The notes below the pieces were generated by a model. The model worked only from the letters and a program-made list of their open reading frames with translations. It did no database searches and was not told the origin of the DNA. Position numbers and translations under genes: made by a program. From Dyella_B sp035508675 (GTDB taxonomy: Bacteria > Pseudomonadota > Gammaproteobacteria > Xanthomonadales > Rhodanobacteraceae), in NCBI RefSeq assembly GCF_035508675.1, contig NZ_DATJMN010000083.1, positions 1 to 11,122 of the forward strand: a stretch of 11,122 nucleotides of DNA. The letters are read 5' to 3'. Positions 1 to 6,535 of this stretch are shown here, piece after piece; position 1 is the stretch's first letter, and every line of letters starts with the position of its first letter.

Positions 1-1
1 C

Positions 2-49
2 CTGCAGTTGGACGCCTTGCGGCAGCGGCTGGAAACCCTTTCGTCATAG
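2..49 (+). CDS. C-terminal tail of an upstream gene, possibly argH (partial)
   Basis: Frame 2 is open from the window edge and ends in TAG at 47-49, giving 15 residues (LQLDALRQRLETLSS). Its leucine/arginine-rich amphipathic pattern looks like a real C-terminal helix. The stop lies 9 bp before the cupin ATG, so the two genes are probably co-transcribed. From memory, Xanthomonadales often carry arginine genes ending in argH upstream of proBA, and ArgH proteins end in a similar helix; that identification is an inference from context. Too little is visible to assign a function. Confidence 0.5.
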   Translation: MQLDALRQRLETLSS

Positions 50-58
50 CGAATCGAC

Positions 59-418
59 ATGAGCATCGTCAGCACGGCAAACGCACCGCATTATCATTGG
101 GGACAAGCTTGCGACGGCTGGCATCTGCTGGCGCTGGATGAACTCAGCGTCATCGAGGAACGCATGCCGCCCGGCAGCTTCGAACAGCGGCATCGACATG
201 TGCATGCGCGCCAGTTTTTCTATGTGCTGGAAGGCGAAGTGACGATCGAGCTGGAAGGTGCGGTTCATCGCTTGCAGTGCGGTGAAGGCCTGCATGTGCC
301 TCCCGGCGGCGCGCATCAGGTGCGCAACGAAGGCGAGGGCAATGCCAGATTCGTAGTGGTTTCATCGCCTAAAAGCCATGGCGATCGCATCGCAGCACCG
401 CTAGAGGCCATGGCGTGA
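59..418 (+). CDS. Single-domain cupin protein
   Basis: A 119-aa protein with one small beta-barrel (cupin_2) domain. Cupin motif 1 is visible as G39-x5-H45-x-H47-x4-Q52-x6-G59, and motif 2 as G75-x5-P81-x-G83-x2-H86-x3-N90. H45, H47 and H86 are the expected metal ligands; the usual glutamate ligand is Gln52, a tolerated variant that can alter metal choice or activity. There is no signal peptide, so it is probably cytoplasmic. The ATG at 59 has no strong Shine-Dalgarno and follows the upstream stop by 9 bp, consistent with coupled translation. The TGA overlaps the proB GTG (GTGA, 415-418), placing it in one operon with proB and proA. Its substrate is unknown: cupins range from dioxygenases and isomerases to ligand-binding regulators. 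The family call is firm; the role is not. Confidence 0.88.
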   Translation: MSIVSTANAPHYHWGQACDGWHLLALDELSVIEERMPPGSFEQRHRHVHARQFFYVLEGEVTIELEGAVHRLQCGEGLHVPPGGAHQVRNEGEGNARFVVVSSPKSHGDRIAAPLEAMA

Positions 419-1563
419 ACGACCGCGTGTTGCCCGAACACCCCTTGCCGGCATGGCGCCGCGCGGTGCTGAAAGTGGGCAGCAACCTGCTCGCGGCCGA
501 CGGCGGCGGTCTTACGCCGCGTTATGCGCAAGCCTTGGCCGGATTCATCGACGCGAGCCAGCGTGCGGGACGCGAAGTGGTGCTGGTGTCTTCCGGTGCC
601 GTTGCCGCAGGCCGCGCCCTGCTGCGAACCCGCACCGCGCCAGGGCCGGAACTCGCTGCGAAACAGGCGCTGGCCGCGCTCGGCCAAGCGCCGATGATCG
701 CCCTGTGGCAAAGCTTGTCGCAACAGCCGGTCGCGCAAGTGCTGCTGACGCATGACGACCTGCGCAATCGTCGCCGGTATCTCAATGCGCGCGCCACGCT
801 GCGCGAGCTGCTGCTGCTGGGCGTTCTGCCGGTCGTCAATGAAAACGACACGGTGGCGGTGGACGAACTCAAGCTGGGCGACAACGACAATCTGGCTGCC
901 ATCGTTGCGGCGCTGGTCGACGCTGATCTGTTGCTGATCGCCTCGGACGTGGATGCGCTTTACAACACCGATCCACGGCAGGATCCCAGCGCGCAACCGA
1001 TCGGGCATGTTGCGCAACTGACCGCGCAGATCATCGCCATGGCCGGCGGCAGCGGTACCGCCGTGGGCACGGGCGGCATGCGCACCAAGCTGCAAGCGGC
1101 GGAAAAGGCCGCTGCAGCGGGTATTCCCACAGCACTGTTCAGCGGTCGCGAAACGACAACGGTGAAAGCGCTGGAAGAAGGGCGGCTGCGCGGCACGCTG
1201 ATCGACGTGGCCGGCAACCGCATGCAGGCACGCAAATACTGGTTGCGCCATGCGCCTGCCGGCAGCGGTCGCGTCAGCATCGACACGGGTGCCGTCCGCG
1301 CGCTCACCAGCGGGCGTGCATCGTTGTTGCCCGGCGGTATTCTGGACGTGGCCGGCGATTTCCACCGCGGCGACCTGGTGGAAATCGTCGATGCCCATGA
1401 ACGGCCGGTTGCACGCGGGCTCTGCCAATACGGTGCGGCCGAAGTGCGCCGCGTGGCGGGCCGGCATAGCCGCGATATCGCATCCATCCTCGGCTACAGC
1501 TATGGCGATGAGATCGTGCATCGCGACGATCTGGCCACCATTGCGGGAGAATCGGAAGCATGA
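415..1563 (+). CDS. proB: Glutamate 5-kinase (ProB)
   Basis: A cytoplasmic enzyme that phosphorylates L-glutamate with ATP to gamma-glutamyl phosphate, the first and usually proline-inhibited step of proline synthesis. It has 382 aa (E. coli ProB has 367). The amino-acid-kinase domain spans about residues 15-260: the phosphate-binding KVGSN at 20-24, VSSGAVAAGR at 58-67, VNEND at 141-145, GDNDNLAA at 155-162 and GTGGMRTK at 218-225. A C-terminal PUA domain follows (about 283-365). The start is GTG at 415, overlapping the cupin stop by 4 bp, with AGAGG at 403-407 as ribosome binding site 7 bp upstream; no better in-frame start lies before the kinase core. The stop overlaps the proA ATG. ProB and ProA pass on a labile intermediate, which fits the tight coupling. 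Confidence 0.97.
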   Translation: MNDRVLPEHPLPAWRRAVLKVGSNLLAADGGGLTPRYAQALAGFIDASQRAGREVVLVSSGAVAAGRALLRTRTAPGPELAAKQALAALGQAPMIALWQSLSQQPVAQVLLTHDDLRNRRRYLNARATLRELLLLGVLPVVNENDTVAVDELKLGDNDNLAAIVAALVDADLLLIASDVDALYNTDPRQDPSAQPIGHVAQLTAQIIAMAGGSGTAVGTGGMRTKLQAAEKAAAAGIPTALFSGRETTTVKALEEGRLRGTLIDVAGNRMQARKYWLRHAPAGSGRVSIDTGAVRALTSGRASLLPGGILDVAGDFHRGDLVEIVDAHERPVARGLCQYGAAEVRRVAGRHSRDIASILGYSYGDEIVHRDDLATIAGESEA

Positions 1564-2834
1564 GCGAGATTCGTCACTTGGCGCTGGCCTGCAAGGATGC
1601 GGCGCAGGCCATGTTTGCCCTCGATACGGAAACCAAACGCAAGCTGCTGCACGACATGGCATCCGCGCTGGAAACGCAACGCGACGCCATCCTGACGGCG
1701 AACGCGCGCGATCTGCAGCATGCCACCGCCAAAGGCACCCAGGGCGCGCTGCTCGATCGCCTGCGCCTGGATGAATCCCGCGTTGCCAGCATCGCCAACG
1801 CTGTGCGGGAAATCGCCGCCTTGCCCGATCCAGTCGGATTGGTCACCCGCCGCGAGACGCGCCCCAATGGTTTGGACATAGAACGCGTGCGCATTCCCCT
1901 GGGTGTGATCGCGATGATCTACGAGGCGCGCCCCAACGTGACCGCCGATGCCGCCGCGCTGTGCCTGATGGCCGGCAATGCGGTGATCCTGCGCGGCGGT
2001 TCCGAAGCCTTGCACTCGAACATGGCGATCGCCGCGGCATTGCATGGCGCCCTGGAAAAGCACGATGTTCCCGCCGCTGCCGTCACCCTGATCGAAGACC
2101 TGCGCCGTGAAACCATGGTGGAACTGCTGCAACTGAGCGACATCGTGGACCTGGCGATTCCGCGTGGCGGCGAAGGCCTGATCCGCTTCGTCGCCGAACA
2201 TGCGCGCGTACCCGTGATCAAGCACTACAAAGGCGTGTGTCACTTGTACGTCGATGCATCCGCTGACGAAGCGCTGGCCTTGAACCTGCTGATCGACGGC
2301 AAAACATCGCGCCCCGGCGTATGCAATGCGCTGGAAACCCTGTTGGTACACCGCGATATCGCTGCCTCCTTCCTGCCTAAAGCGGCGCAAGCGCTGCAAG
2401 AGCGGGGCGTCGAATTGCGCGGCTGCGAACGTTCGCGTGCACTGGTGGAAGGCATGCGCCCGGCTACCGAAGAAGATTACGCAGCGGAATTTCTCGACCT
2501 TATTCTTGCCATCCGCGTGGTCGACGATCTCGGCATGGCCATCGGCCATATCCAGCGCTTCGGTTCCGACCATACCGAAGTCATCGCCACGCGTGACGAG
2601 GAATCGGCGCGCCGTTTCACCCACGCCATCCGATCGGCCGTGGTGATGGTGAATGCGTCATCGCGCTTTTCCGACGGCGGCGAATTGGGCCTGGGCGCCG
2701 AGATCGGCATTTCCACCACGCGTTTGCATGCCTATGGACCAATGGGCGCGGAGGCGTTGACGGTGGAACGCTTTATCGTGCGTGGCGAAGGGCAGGTGCG
2801 CCATCCGCAGAGCAAGCTGCATGGCTTGCCGTGA
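1560..2834 (+). CDS. proA: Gamma-glutamyl phosphate reductase (ProA)
   Basis: Reduces gamma-glutamyl phosphate with NADPH to glutamate-5-semialdehyde, which cyclises to pyrroline-5-carboxylate; second step of proline synthesis, cytoplasmic. It has 424 aa (E. coli has 417) with an aldehyde-dehydrogenase-like fold. Visible marks are YEARPNVT at 121-128, the cofactor-domain segment GNAVILRGGSEA at 139-150, and the catalytic cysteine Cys255 in RPGVCNALE. The C-terminal part carries the conserved FSDGGELGLGAEIGIST and GPMGAEALT stretches. The ATG at 1560 overlaps the proB TGA (ATGA) and has GGGAGA at 1545-1550 as ribosome binding site. The gene is intact, with no missing key residue. A GC-rich hairpin starts 7 bp after its stop and may mark the end of the operon. 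Confidence 0.97.
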   Translation: MSEIRHLALACKDAAQAMFALDTETKRKLLHDMASALETQRDAILTANARDLQHATAKGTQGALLDRLRLDESRVASIANAVREIAALPDPVGLVTRRETRPNGLDIERVRIPLGVIAMIYEARPNVTADAAALCLMAGNAVILRGGSEALHSNMAIAAALHGALEKHDVPAAAVTLIEDLRRETMVELLQLSDIVDLAIPRGGEGLIRFVAEHARVPVIKHYKGVCHLYVDASADEALALNLLIDGKTSRPGVCNALETLLVHRDIAASFLPKAAQALQERGVELRGCERSRALVEGMRPATEEDYAAEFLDLILAIRVVDDLGMAIGHIQRFGSDHTEVIATRDEESARRFTHAIRSAVVMVNASSRFSDGGELGLGAEIGISTTRLHAYGPMGAEALTVERFIVRGEGQVRHPQSKLHGLP

Positions 2835-2841
2835 TTTGCCA

Positions 2842-2865
2842 CCTCCCCTGCGACAGCAGGGGAGG
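2842..2865 (+). terminator. GC-rich stem-loop after proA (possible terminator)
   Basis: A perfect 10-bp stem (CCTCCCCTGC, 2842-2851, with GCAGGGGAGG, 2856-2865) closes a GACA loop 7 bp after the proA stop. There is no T-run after it, so it is not a classical intrinsic terminator. It is also the left end of the larger repeat at 2842-3036, so it may act as a transcript-end stabiliser or simply be part of that repeat. Confidence 0.4.
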
Positions 2866-3036
2866 GCTGGGGTGGGGTTGCTTGTGCTTTAGCGTGCAGC
2901 CGGATGTCGCCATGGCTTCTCATAACAAGAAGCAATGTGGCAACGCCAGGCTCTTGTCGCTCGCTACGCTCGCACCCCACCCCAACCCTCCCCCCCGGAT
3001 CAAGTCCGGGGCAGGCTCTACTGTCGCAGGGGAGGG
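2842..3036. repeat. Composite intergenic inverted-repeat element
   Basis: This occupies most of the 275-bp gap between proA and the NTF2-like gene. The ends are a perfect 15-bp inverted repeat: CCTCCCCTGCGACAG at 2842-2856 against CTGTCGCAGGGGAGG at 3021-3035. An inner pair, TGGGGTGGGG at 2868-2877 and CCCCACCCCA at 2975-2984, continues the symmetry. The right arm is interrupted by about 30 bp (2990-3020) holding a separate palindrome, CCCCGGA-TCAAG-TCCGGGG (2993-3011). The centre (about 2882-2970) shows no convincing gene. From memory, similar G/C-tract repeats are scattered between genes in many proteobacteria. Short reading frames through it encode proline-rich peptides typical of such repeats and are not credible genes. 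Confidence 0.75.
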
Positions 3037-3109
3037 AGCGCATCACTACAAGCGTCGAGATACACGCTCGAGTTAGTGCCACTGAGCTATAACCAGCAAG
3101 GGGATCTTC

Positions 3110-3490
3110 ATGGGAAACCCGTCGACCGAGGCGGATATCGTGCGCCCAGTGCAGGAGCAATTGGACGCCTACAACGCGAAAGATATCGACCGCTTCATGC
3201 AATGCTGGGCGGACGACTGCCAGTACTACGCGTTTCCTTCGCAGTTGCTGGCGCAGGGCGCGAAGCAGATTCGCCAGCGCCATGTCGAGCGCTTCACGGA
3301 GCCGCATCTGCATGGCCGACTGATCCATCGCATGAGCGTTGGCAACCTGGTGATCGACCAGGAAGTGGTGACGAGGGACTTTCCCGAAGGCCAGGGCGAA
3401 GTCGACGTCATCGCCATCTATGACATCGAGGCGGGCAAGATTGCCAAGGCCTGGTTCAAGATGGGGCCGCGCCGCATGGCGGCGGCGTAG
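3110..3490 (+). CDS. NTF2-like / SnoaL-type family protein
   Basis: A 126-aa protein with the SnoaL-like, nuclear-transport-factor-2 fold: an N-terminal helix with the family signature LDAYNAKDIDRFMQCWADDCQ (about 18-38), then Y39-Y40-AFP, a second helix (IRQRHVERF, 54-62), and beta strands ending in VDVIAIYDIEAGKIAKAWFKMG (98-119). Members include steroid delta-isomerases, polyketide cyclases and non-catalytic pocket proteins, so the substrate cannot be named. No signal peptide; likely cytoplasmic. The ATG at 3110 is supported by AAGGGG ending about 6 bp upstream. The gene follows the repeat-filled gap and runs towards kynU, leaving 3 bp between stop codons and no visible terminator. Confidence 0.9.
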   Translation: MGNPSTEADIVRPVQEQLDAYNAKDIDRFMQCWADDCQYYAFPSQLLAQGAKQIRQRHVERFTEPHLHGRLIHRMSVGNLVIDQEVVTRDFPEGQGEVDVIAIYDIEAGKIAKAWFKMGPRRMAAA

Positions 3491-3493
3491 CCG

Positions 3494-4786
3494 TTAAGCG
3501 CGTTCTTTCCAATCCTGCACCGCCTGCACCAACGCCAGGCAATCGGCAAACCGGTTGTACAGCGGCACGGGCGAAATGCGGATCACATCCGGCTCGCGCC
3601 AGTCGCCGATGATGCCGTTATCGATCAGATATTCGAACAAGGCACGTCCTTGCGCACGGCCACCCAGCACCCGAATGGAAAGCTGCGAGCCGCGGCGCGC
3701 GGGCTCCTTCGGCGTGACGATTTCCAGTCCGTTGGGCAACTGCGTTTCCACCAGCCATTCCAAATAACCGGAGAGCTGCAATGATTTCTCGCGCAGGCGT
3801 TGCATGCCGGCGCGGTGGAAAATCTCCAGCGATACGCGCAGCGGTGCCAGCGAAAGGATCGGCGGATTGGAAAGCTGCCAGCCATCCGCACCGGGCGTGG
3901 GGATGAATTCCGGCCCCATCTGGAAGCGCGTGGTTTTGTCGTGGCCCCACCAGCCGGCAAAGCGCGGCAGGGTGGCACGCGCATGGCGCGCATGCACGAA
4001 TGCGCCACCGACCGCGCCAGGTCCGCCATTGAGATATTTGTAGCTGCACCAGATGGCGAAATCCATGCCGCTGTCATGCAGTTGCAGCGGCAGGTTGCCC
4101 ACGGCGTGCGCGAGGTCGAACCCAACCTGGCAGCCATGCTTGTGCGCCAGTTCGGTAATCGCCTTGAGATCAAACACCTGGCCCGTGCGATATTGCACGC
4201 CCGGCAGCAGCACCAGCGCGATGCGCGAGCCATGCTCGGCAAGAGCGCGTTCGATCGCGTCCATCGACAGCGTGCCGTTGGGCTCGTCGCCTTCCAGTTC
4301 GATCAGCGAGAGATTCGGGCTGAAACCGTGGTAGCGGATTTGCGATTCCACCGCGTAGCGATCGGTAGGAAACGCACCGGCTTCGATCAGGATGGCGTGG
4401 CGGTCTGGCGTCGGGCGGTAGAAGCTCACCATCATCAGGTGCAGGTTCACGCCCAGCGTGTTCATCGCCACCACTTCGTCGGGCTGCGCGCCAACCAGTT
4501 CGGCCAGATGGTCGCGCACGAACTCGTGGTAATCCATCCATGGCAGGCGGCCTTTGAAATGGCCCTCTACGCCGAGTTCGCCCCAATAATCCAGCTCTGC
4601 ATTCACGGCTTCGCGGGCGGCGCGCGGCTGCAGGCCCAGTGAATTGCCGCAGAAATAATGGCTGTCGCCATGCGCATGCGGGGGAATCAGGAACTCGCTG
4701 CGGAAATCGCGCAGCGGGTCGGCGACGTCACGGGCCTGAGCCCATTCGGCGGTGGCTTCGTAGAGTGAGGACATCAGAGCATCCAA
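3494..4786 (-). CDS. kynU: Kynureninase (KynU)
   Basis: A cytoplasmic PLP enzyme that hydrolyses L-kynurenine to anthranilate plus alanine, or 3-hydroxykynurenine to 3-hydroxyanthranilate plus alanine. It has 430 aa, close to the usual 415-465. Visible marks are YFCGNSLGLQPR at 44-55, the phosphate-binding NTLGVNLH at 109-116, Asp224 in FDLAHAVG as the pyridine-nitrogen partner, and SYKYLNGGPG at 248-257, where Lys250 forms the Schiff base and Tyr249 contacts the phosphate. Two in-frame ATGs are possible, 4786 and 4774; neither has a strong Shine-Dalgarno, so the start is uncertain by 4 codons. It lies 75 bp after the 173-aa exported protein and in line with the ACMS decarboxylase, another kynurenine-pathway enzyme, so the three may be one transcript. 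Confidence 0.95.
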   Translation of the reverse strand: MDALMSSLYEATAEWAQARDVADPLRDFRSEFLIPPHAHGDSHYFCGNSLGLQPRAAREAVNAELDYWGELGVEGHFKGRLPWMDYHEFVRDHLAELVGAQPDEVVAMNTLGVNLHLMMVSFYRPTPDRHAILIEAGAFPTDRYAVESQIRYHGFSPNLSLIELEGDEPNGTLSMDAIERALAEHGSRIALVLLPGVQYRTGQVFDLKAITELAHKHGCQVGFDLAHAVGNLPLQLHDSGMDFAIWCSYKYLNGGPGAVGGAFVHARHARATLPRFAGWWGHDKTTRFQMGPEFIPTPGADGWQLSNPPILSLAPLRVSLEIFHRAGMQRLREKSLQLSGYLEWLVETQLPNGLEIVTPKEPARRGSQLSIRVLGGRAQGRALFEYLIDNGIIGDWREPDVIRISPVPLYNRFADCLALVQAVQDWKERA

Positions 4787-4861
4787 GCGGTTGTTACTTC
4801 CCCCTCACTCGCTTTCGCAGTGATGACGGGGCGTTGGCGTTTCAAGCGATGAGCAGGCACA

Positions 4862-5383
4862 TCAGGTGCCCAAGGTTGCCGCGATATCACTGCAACCTTT
4901 GTCGAAGTTCGCAGCCCAGGCCTGGCCAGCCTCGCTGGCGGAAGGGCGCACGCAACGCAGCTGTATGGCGTGGCCGTTGCGGAACCAGTAGCGCTCGACA
5001 TAGTTGTACGCGATACCGCTTTCGCTGGCGGTATAGATGAAACTGTTCTGGTCGCCCGACGGGCGCGTGCCTGGTTGGTAATCCTTAAGATTCTTCGCCT
5101 TGACCATGGCGCCGTTTACATAGTCCCCGAATGCCTGGGCGTCGGTCACTTGCTTCACCGTTACGCTGACGCGCGCGAGCGTATTCCCGGCGCTGGGCGA
5201 AGGATCGGGCACCTGGAACACGCGCACCTCGGGATCGCCGTCGACTTGCATGATGCTGAGCCAGCCGGCTGGCGTGGTGAAGTGCACGCTGCCGGATGCC
5301 ATGCTGACATCGTCGGCGTGAGCCACGGGGATGCTGGCCAATGCAAGCAAGGCTGTCACCAGCAGGTAGCGGCTGAATTTCAT
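4862..5383 (-). CDS. Exported protein of unknown function, 173 aa
   Basis: I do not recognise a named family. Residues 1-23 form a clear Sec signal peptide (MKFSRY, a hydrophobic core, then AHA before Asp24), so the mature ~150-aa protein is probably periplasmic. The mature part is a mixed beta-rich domain with GSVHFTTPAGW (31-41), DPEVRVFQVPDPS (50-62) and YNYVERYWFRNGHAIQLRC (126-144). Cys144 and Cys164 could form one disulfide. The pattern loosely recalls small PsbP/DcrB-like export domains, which is a guess. The ATG overlaps the stop of the ACMS decarboxylase (ATGA, 5380-5383) and has GAGGAA 5 bp upstream (5389-5394), so start and coupling are well supported. Why a secreted protein sits between two cytoplasmic kynurenine enzymes is unclear. 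Confidence 0.85.
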   Translation of the reverse strand: MKFSRYLLVTALLALASIPVAHADDVSMASGSVHFTTPAGWLSIMQVDGDPEVRVFQVPDPSPSAGNTLARVSVTVKQVTDAQAFGDYVNGAMVKAKNLKDYQPGTRPSGDQNSFIYTASESGIAYNYVERYWFRNGHAIQLRCVRPSASEAGQAWAANFDKGCSDIAATLGT

Positions 5384-6414
5384 GCGTGTTCCTCAGGATG
5401 GGGATTTTGGATAAAGCGGCGTAGCGGCAGCCCAAGCCATTCCAGCGCGGTGCCGTGAAACAGGCGGGCGCGTGCCGGCTCATCCAAGTGCAGCGATTCG
5501 ATGCCGCTGCCCGGCTCCTGCTCCCCCAGCGGAAAAGGATAATCGGTACCGAGCATCACGCGGTCGATGCCGGTCACATCCAGGAGATACTGCAACGCCC
5601 TGGGATCGTGCACGCAAGAATCAAAATACAGGCGCTTGAGGTATTCGCGCGGGTTGCGCGGGTTGTCCGTCGCCACCAGGTCCGGACGCATGCGGAAACC
5701 ATGCTCGATGCGGCCGATGCTCCACGGAAAGCTGCCGCCGCCGTGCGCAAGCATCACGCGCAGCTTGGGCAGCCGCTCCAGCACGCCGCCGAACGCCAGG
5801 GAGCAGCCGGCGCGCGATTGCTCAGCCGGCATGCCCACCAGCCAAGGCATCCAGTATTTGGGCATGCTGGCCGCGCCCATCATGTCCCAGGGATGCACCA
5901 TTACCGCCGCATCCAGGTCGGCCGCGGCTTCAAAGAACGGGAACAGTTCCGGCGCGTCCAGATTCCACTCATTGCAGTGCGAGCCGATCTGCACCCCGCT
6001 CAGGCCCAATTCGTCGATGCAACGCTCAAGCTCGCGGACGGCCAGCTCCGGCGCCTGCAGCGGTACGGTGCCGATGCCCGCGTAGTGCTTGGGGAAGTCC
6101 CGGCAGATGCCGGCCATGTGGTCGTTGAGGTGGCGGTGCAGCTCCAGCGCCTGGTAGCCCGGCGCCCAATACGAGAACAGCACCGGCACGGTGGAGATCA
6201 CCTGCACGTTCACGCCGAAGCGGGCGTAGTCGTCGACGCGGAATTGCGGATCGAACGAGGAATCCCACACCTCGCGGAAGAACTTGCCGTCCTTGTAGAT
6301 GCGATGCCGCCCATCGCTGTGCGTCATCACCGGAAAGGCTTCATTGCCATATTTGGCGGCCAGGTTGGGCCAGTCACGCGGGAGGATGTGGGCGTGGGTA
6401 TCGATTTTCAGCAT
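5380..6414 (-). CDS. 2-amino-3-carboxymuconate-6-semialdehyde decarboxylase (ACMSD)
   Basis: An amidohydrolase-superfamily, metal-dependent decarboxylase converting ACMS, made from 3-hydroxyanthranilate, to 2-aminomuconate-6-semialdehyde. This diverts carbon from quinolinate/NAD towards catabolism. It has 344 aa from the ATG at 6414. The metal ligands fit: H7-x-H9 in DTHAHILP, H174 in HPWDMMG, H224 in AHGGGSF and D291 in GTDYPFPLGEQ. Trp191 in the MPWLVGMPAE stretch and the GTDYPFPLGEQ segment match my memory of the characterised Pseudomonas ACMSD closely, favouring this over related gamma-resorcylate-type decarboxylases. A longer frame from TTG at 6453 reads into the intergenic repeat, so I prefer 6414, although its Shine-Dalgarno is weak. 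The stop overlaps the next gene. No 3-hydroxyanthranilate dioxygenase or aminomuconate dehydrogenase is visible nearby. Confidence 0.9.
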   Translation of the reverse strand: MLKIDTHAHILPRDWPNLAAKYGNEAFPVMTHSDGRHRIYKDGKFFREVWDSSFDPQFRVDDYARFGVNVQVISTVPVLFSYWAPGYQALELHRHLNDHMAGICRDFPKHYAGIGTVPLQAPELAVRELERCIDELGLSGVQIGSHCNEWNLDAPELFPFFEAAADLDAAVMVHPWDMMGAASMPKYWMPWLVGMPAEQSRAGCSLAFGGVLERLPKLRVMLAHGGGSFPWSIGRIEHGFRMRPDLVATDNPRNPREYLKRLYFDSCVHDPRALQYLLDVTGIDRVMLGTDYPFPLGEQEPGSGIESLHLDEPARARLFHGTALEWLGLPLRRFIQNPHPEEHA

Positions 6415-6440
6415 GGTTGCAAGTGTAACGCTTGCTTTGG

Positions 6441-6535
6441 CGGGAATCGTCAATCGTCAATCGGGAATCGTTTTAGAGCGGTTTCACGCAAGCTTGCCGC
6501 AGTGCGCTCTTACGATTTCCGATTGACGATTCCCG
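6441..6535. repeat. Inverted repeat between FUSC gene and ACMSD gene
   Basis: CGGGAATCGTCAATCG (6441-6456) is repeated in perfect inverse as CGATTGACGATTCCCG (6520-6535). In the left arm the 7-mer TCAATCG is tandemly doubled, so an alternative longer pairing of about 6452-6479 with 6505-6531 is also possible, with a few mismatches and a loop of about 25 nt. The right arm lies inside the 3' end of the FUSC gene and encodes its last residues and stop. It may act as a transcript-end hairpin, although no T-run follows. Similar GGGAATCG-type repeats occur between genes in Xanthomonadales (from memory). Confidence 0.75.

Noticed and set aside
316..1662. A 448-codon open frame on the minus strand opposite proB
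   Set aside because: It is a shadow of GC-rich codon use in proB, which has full family motifs. The antisense peptide is arginine/histidine/alanine-rich with no recognisable domain.
1500..2624. A 374-codon minus-strand open frame opposite proA
   Set aside because: Same cause: proA is intact and clearly conserved, and the antisense peptide has no family motif.
2842..3036. CRISPR array or RNA gene in the repeat-rich gap
   Set aside because: There are no regularly spaced direct repeats with unique spacers, and no tRNA- or rRNA-like structure; the symmetry is inverted, not tandem.
2831..3423. Short plus-strand frames and a 198-codon minus-strand frame over the proA-NTF2 gap
   Set aside because: They translate the G/C-tract repeat into proline-rich peptides commonly mis-annotated in such repeats, and run out of frame into the NTF2-like gene.
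4787..4861. Promoter between the 173-aa gene and kynU
   Set aside because: A TTGAAA is present on the minus strand but no -10 box at proper distance; not enough to call.
6415..6453. Longer ACMSD start at TTG 6453
   Set aside because: It begins inside the intergenic repeat and adds residues not expected before the conserved DTHAH motif; ATG 6414 fits the family.
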